Shown here: piece after piece, positions 61,195 through 64,000 of the stretch
Layout of the letters: every line of letters starts with the position of its first letter
How positions within the stretch are numbered: position 1 is the stretch's first letter
Assembly (NCBI RefSeq): GCF_000336995.1
Contig: NZ_AOJI01000022.1
Span: 76,450-140,449, forward strand
DNA length: 64,000 nt
Origin: Halorubrum aidingense JCM 13560
GTDB lineage: Archaea; Halobacteriota; Halobacteria; Halobacteriales; Haloferacaceae
Direction of reading: 5' to 3'
The notes under the pieces: model-generated
The model's database searches: none
What the model was told of the DNA's origin: nothing
What the model saw: the letters and a program-made list of their open reading frames with translations, nothing else
Translations under genes and position numbers: made by a program

Positions 61195-62346
61195 TCAGGC
61201 GCCTCCGTCGGCCTCGGCGCCCGCCTCCGACATGGCGCTGCCCTCGATGACCCGGCTCACGCGTTCGAGTCCCTCCGCTAACTCCTCGGTCGGGAGCCCG
61301 AACCCGATTCGGAAGCGATTCGGGAAGCCGAACAGATTCCCCGGCGCGAGCACGACGCTCTCGGTCTCGACGACCCGTCGACAGAACGACTCACCGTCCT
61401 CGAAGCCGTCGGGCACCGTCACGAACCCGTTGACGCCGACGGGGTCGTGCCAGTCGAGATCGTGGCGGTCGAGCCAGTCGGCGACGATCGCGCGGTTCGC
61501 CGCCGCCAACTCGCGGTTCTCCTCCAAGATTTGCGGTTCGAGCCGTCCGAGCGCCTGCTTCGCGACGTGCTGGCCGAACAGCGACGGGGAAATGGTGGTG
61601 TAATCCTTCCAGCGCCACGCGCGATCGACGACCGCTTCGGGGCCGGCGATCCAGCCGAAGCGGAGCCCGGCGAGCCCGTACGCCTTGGTGAGACTCGTCG
61701 TCGAGATCCCGTGCGCCCCGAAGCTCGCGACCGGGGGCTGCGGCTCGTCGGCGAGCAGGCGGTACACCTCGTCACAGAGGAGGTAGGCGTCGCGCTCGAC
61801 GGCGACATCGTACGCCGCCCGCATCGCGGACTCGTCGTGATACCGTCCGGTCGGGTTGTTCGGGTTGTTCACGACGATCACGGCAGTGTCGTCGCGGGCG
61901 GCGTCGGCGATCGCCTCGGGATCGAGCTCCCACTCGGGAGGTTCGAGTTCGACGCGAGTCACCTCGCCGAAGGCGTCGGGAACCGCGTGGAGCGCCTGGT
62001 ACGTCGGCGTGACGACGACGGCGTGGGTTCCGGATCCGATCGCCGATTCATCGTCCTCCCCGCCGACGGCGTTCTCGTCGCCCAGAAGCGAGAGGAACGC
62101 GAGGAAGTTCGCCTCTTGGGTCCCGCAGGTGAACAGGACCTCGTCGGCGCTCCGGCCGTATCGATCGCCGATCGACGCCCGGAAGTTTGGGTCCCCGTTG
62201 GTCGGGATGACGTAGTCGAGCCGGCCCGGATCGAGGTCGAACCGGCTCGCGTCGAGTGAGCGGATACCGCTCTCGGCCAACATGATGTCGGCCTCGTGTT
62301 CGTACTCCGCGAACCAGCGTTCGAGGCCGAACGGGTCGATGCGCAT
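61195..62346 (-). CDS. PLP-dependent aminotransferase (class I/II)
   Basis: Protein of 383 residues, fold type I. PLP Lys is K221 in TTSLTKAYGLAGLRFGW; VNNPNNPTGRYH (160-171) and CDEVYR (191-196) are the cofactor contacts; RIGFG near the C-terminus carries the carboxylate-binding Arg. N-terminus MRIDPFGLERWFAEYEHEAD resembles archaeal capreomycidine-synthase-like/aspartate aminotransferase relatives. Acidic insert GEDDESAIG at about 96-104. Amino-acid substrate not predictable. Confidence 0.9.
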   Translation of the reverse strand: MRIDPFGLERWFAEYEHEADIMLAESGIRSLDASRFDLDPGRLDYVIPTNGDPNFRASIGDRYGRSADEVLFTCGTQEANFLAFLSLLGDENAVGGEDDESAIGSGTHAVVVTPTYQALHAVPDAFGEVTRVELEPPEWELDPEAIADAARDDTAVIVVNNPNNPTGRYHDESAMRAAYDVAVERDAYLLCDEVYRLLADEPQPPVASFGAHGISTTSLTKAYGLAGLRFGWIAGPEAVVDRAWRWKDYTTISPSLFGQHVAKQALGRLEPQILEENRELAAANRAIVADWLDRHDLDWHDPVGVNGFVTVPDGFEDGESFCRRVVETESVVLAPGNLFGFPNRFRIGFGLPTEELAEGLERVSRVIEGSAMSEAGAEADGGA

Positions 62347-62518
62347 ACCCGGAACTGGGGGTGCAGCGAGGTTAGGTGCTACGGTCCCTCGCGACGGCGC
62401 CGGTGCCGTTCGGCCCTCGGAGCCGTACACGACGCTCCGCCCGCGTCGGAGAGTCGCGTTCGAGAACGCGACGCGGTTTCACCGGAACGATTTTCTCCCG
62501 TCATCGCGACACGGCAGC

Positions 62519-63634
62519 ATGGTTCTCGACCGACGGCGGCTCCTCGGCGTGCTGCTCGTCGCGATGGCCGCGCTCGCGGCGACCATCCTGGCGTCGGTTC
62601 TGCGGACCGTCGTCTTCGCGATCACCGTCGCGTACGTTCTCTACCCGCTTCGTCAGCTGCTCGTTCGGCGCGGGGCGTCCGACCGGGTCGCGGGCGCGGT
62701 CTCGACCGTCGTCGCGTTTCTCGTCGCCGTCGGGTTGGTCGCGCCGGTGTTCTACGTCCTGTACCGACAGCGAACGCAACTGATCGAGGCTCTCGGGCGG
62801 ATTCCCGAGACGATCCCCCTGAGCGCGGGCGAATTCGACGTGGTCGTCGAGATCGAACCGTTCGTGGCGTCCGCACAGACGTTGATCCGCCAGGTGGCGA
62901 TCGATATCACTGCCGCGGCACCGCGTCTCGTCCTCGAACTCGCCGTGTTCACGTTCCTCGTATACGGGCTTCTCCGCCGACCGAGCGCGGTCGGTGCCGC
63001 CATTCTCAAAGTGATCCCGGCGGAGTACCACGACATCCCGACCCGACTCCACGTCCGGACGCGGATGACGCTCTACTCGATTTACGTCCTCCAAGCGGCG
63101 ACGGCGGCGGCGACGTTCGTCCTCGCGATCGCGCTGTTCTCTCTTCTGGGATACAGTTCACCGATCCTGTTGGCCGTCATCGCGGGCGTCCTCCAGTTCA
63201 TTCCAATCGTCGGCCCGAGCGTGCTCGTCGTCGCGCTGGCCGCGGGCGACCTGCTGGTCGGCGAGACGACTCGGGCGATCATCGTGCTGGCGCTCGGACT
63301 GATCGTCGTCTCGTTCGTCCCCGACGCCGTGATCCGGACCCAACTCGCCGACCGGACGGGGAAGATCTCTTCGGGGCTGTACTTCGTCGGCTTCGTCGGC
63401 GGCATCCTCACCGTCGGCGCGATCGGACTCATCGTCGGCCCGCTCGTGGTGTCGCTCCTGATCGAAGTTATCGACATGCTCGCCGAGGGGAACGGACCGG
63501 CGGCGGCTGCCGAGCCGACTACGGACGCGACAGATGCGGCGGTGGCGGAGTCGACGGATACGGTCGACGCGACGGACACGACCGAGACGACGGATTCGAC
63601 GGACACGACCGAGACGACGGACGCCGGGAACTAA
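62519..63634 (+). CDS. AI-2E family transporter (PerM-like permease)
   Basis: Membrane protein of 371 residues with about seven helices. Helical pairs near 8-45 and 58-82, a polar amphipathic segment (85-130), then helices from about 140 to 320 with FIPIVGPSVLVV and FVGGILTVGAIGLIVGPLVV, the family signature. The last 45 residues are a low-complexity Thr/Asp/Glu tail with repeated DTTET-type units. Substrate unknown in archaea; members range from AI-2 export to Na+/H+ exchange. Confidence 0.9.
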   Translation: MVLDRRRLLGVLLVAMAALAATILASVLRTVVFAITVAYVLYPLRQLLVRRGASDRVAGAVSTVVAFLVAVGLVAPVFYVLYRQRTQLIEALGRIPETIPLSAGEFDVVVEIEPFVASAQTLIRQVAIDITAAAPRLVLELAVFTFLVYGLLRRPSAVGAAILKVIPAEYHDIPTRLHVRTRMTLYSIYVLQAATAAATFVLAIALFSLLGYSSPILLAVIAGVLQFIPIVGPSVLVVALAAGDLLVGETTRAIIVLALGLIVVSFVPDAVIRTQLADRTGKISSGLYFVGFVGGILTVGAIGLIVGPLVVSLLIEVIDMLAEGNGPAAAAEPTTDATDAAVAESTDTVDATDTTETTDSTDTTETTDAGN

Positions 63635-63709
63635 CCGTCTCGACATCGGACCCAGCGGATCGGCTCACCGGCACGGCTTTGCCGCTCCTCCCCGTCGTTT
63701 CGACGACTG

Positions 63710-64000
63710 ATGTCCCCGACAGACCGCTCTGTGGCCCTCACCGACGCACCGCACCTCGCGGCACGACGACTCGCCGACCTCTCCGACCGCGCGATGCGCT
63801 CCGCACGAACCGGCGAGGCGAACGCCGCCGCTGGCGACGGGATCGATGTCGTTGCCCCCGCGACCGACGAGCGGATCGGTTCCGTGCCGGCCTGCGACGC
63901 GGCGGCCGTCGACGCCGCCGTCGACCGCTCGCGGACGGCACAGACCGCGTGGGAGGAGACCCCCGTCGCCGAGCGGACCGCGGTCGTCGATCGATTCGGT
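63710..64000 (+). CDS. aldehyde dehydrogenase family protein, N-terminal part (runs off the window)
   Basis: The first 97 codons are present, in frame to the window end. After a 40-residue lead, IDVVAPATDERIGSVPACDAAAVDAAVDRSR (read in two parts) and AWEETPVAERTAVVDRF form the typical N-terminal strand and helix of ALDH enzymes, closest in feel to succinate-semialdehyde dehydrogenases. Catalytic Cys and Glu lie outside the window, so the subtype is open. Confidence 0.8.
   Translation, partial: MSPTDRSVALTDAPHLAARRLADLSDRAMRSARTGEANAAAGDGIDVVAPATDERIGSVPACDAAAVDAAVDRSRTAQTAWEETPVAERTAVVDRFG

Overview
The window is chromosomal DNA of a halophilic archaeon (class Halobacteria). It is very GC-rich and its predicted proteins are strongly acidic. 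The RNA polymerase and ribosomal genes are archaeal, many genes have a TATA-like box about 26-28 bp before the start codon (leaderless pattern), and there are F420 enzymes, Tat lipoprotein and PGF-CTERM sorting signals, and several families confined to haloarchaea. Halorubrum or a close relative is my best guess for the genus; that is inference from the look of the genes, not a search result.

1-8.5 kb (mostly minus strand) is the conserved information-processing cluster: tRNA-Ser, rps13, rps4, rps11, rpoD, tRNA-Leu, rpl18e, rpl13, rps9, rpoN, rpoK, eno, rps2, mvk and the start of ipk. Adjacent reading frames touch or overlap, so translation, transcription, one glycolytic enzyme and the mevalonate pathway to archaeal lipids share one transcription direction. 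A small MscS-like channel and a DUF4870 membrane protein face this block. 8.5-16.5 kb holds a 21-bp minisatellite, a quinone reductase/alcohol dehydrogenase, cmk, cbf5, tRNA-Pro, a HEAT-thioredoxin fusion with a DsbA-like partner, rfcL and a histidine kinase. 16.8-23 kb holds a zinc alcohol dehydrogenase, a complete polar amino-acid ABC importer, heme A synthase, the first copy of an interspersed repeat, and a DUF5814-like gene.

23.2-33.9 kb has tRNA-His with a 27-bp duplicate of its 3' end, the F420 genes cofE and mer-like, a chemotaxis-type transducer without an ectodomain, a site-2 protease, a TIGR00300 (LOR/SDH, ornithine cyclodeaminase-type) protein, a GNAT acetyltransferase, an oxidoreductase, a UspA protein and a sulfurtransferase. 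34-43.4 kb has a DgcN/DgcA pair for D-glutamate use, PspA, a sugar isomerase plus Gfo/Idh dehydrogenase operon, a type IV pilin, a Yip1 protein and a large RecJ-like protein with degenerate catalytic motifs. 43.4-52.3 kb has a J-domain-ferredoxin fusion, fen1, the glycine cleavage genes gcvH-gcvPA-gcvPB (no gcvT beside them), a DUF6159 protein, a Bat-type regulator, 6-phosphogluconate dehydrogenase and a DUF5802 protein. 52.3-64 kb has the second interspersed repeat, a Vms1-type peptidyl-tRNA hydrolase, a secreted gluzincin-like peptidase with PGF-CTERM tail, rhodanese and cupin genes, UspA, an amidohydrolase, an Rdx-like protein, agmatinase-family hydrolase, aIF5A, an aminotransferase, an AI-2E family permease and the 5' part of an aldehyde dehydrogenase.

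I see no rRNA, CRISPR array, transposase or obvious defence system. The least explained material is the two-copy interspersed repeat (about 22.2 and 52.3 kb), the tRNA-His scar, the catalytically degenerate RecJ-like gene and several unusual domain fusions.
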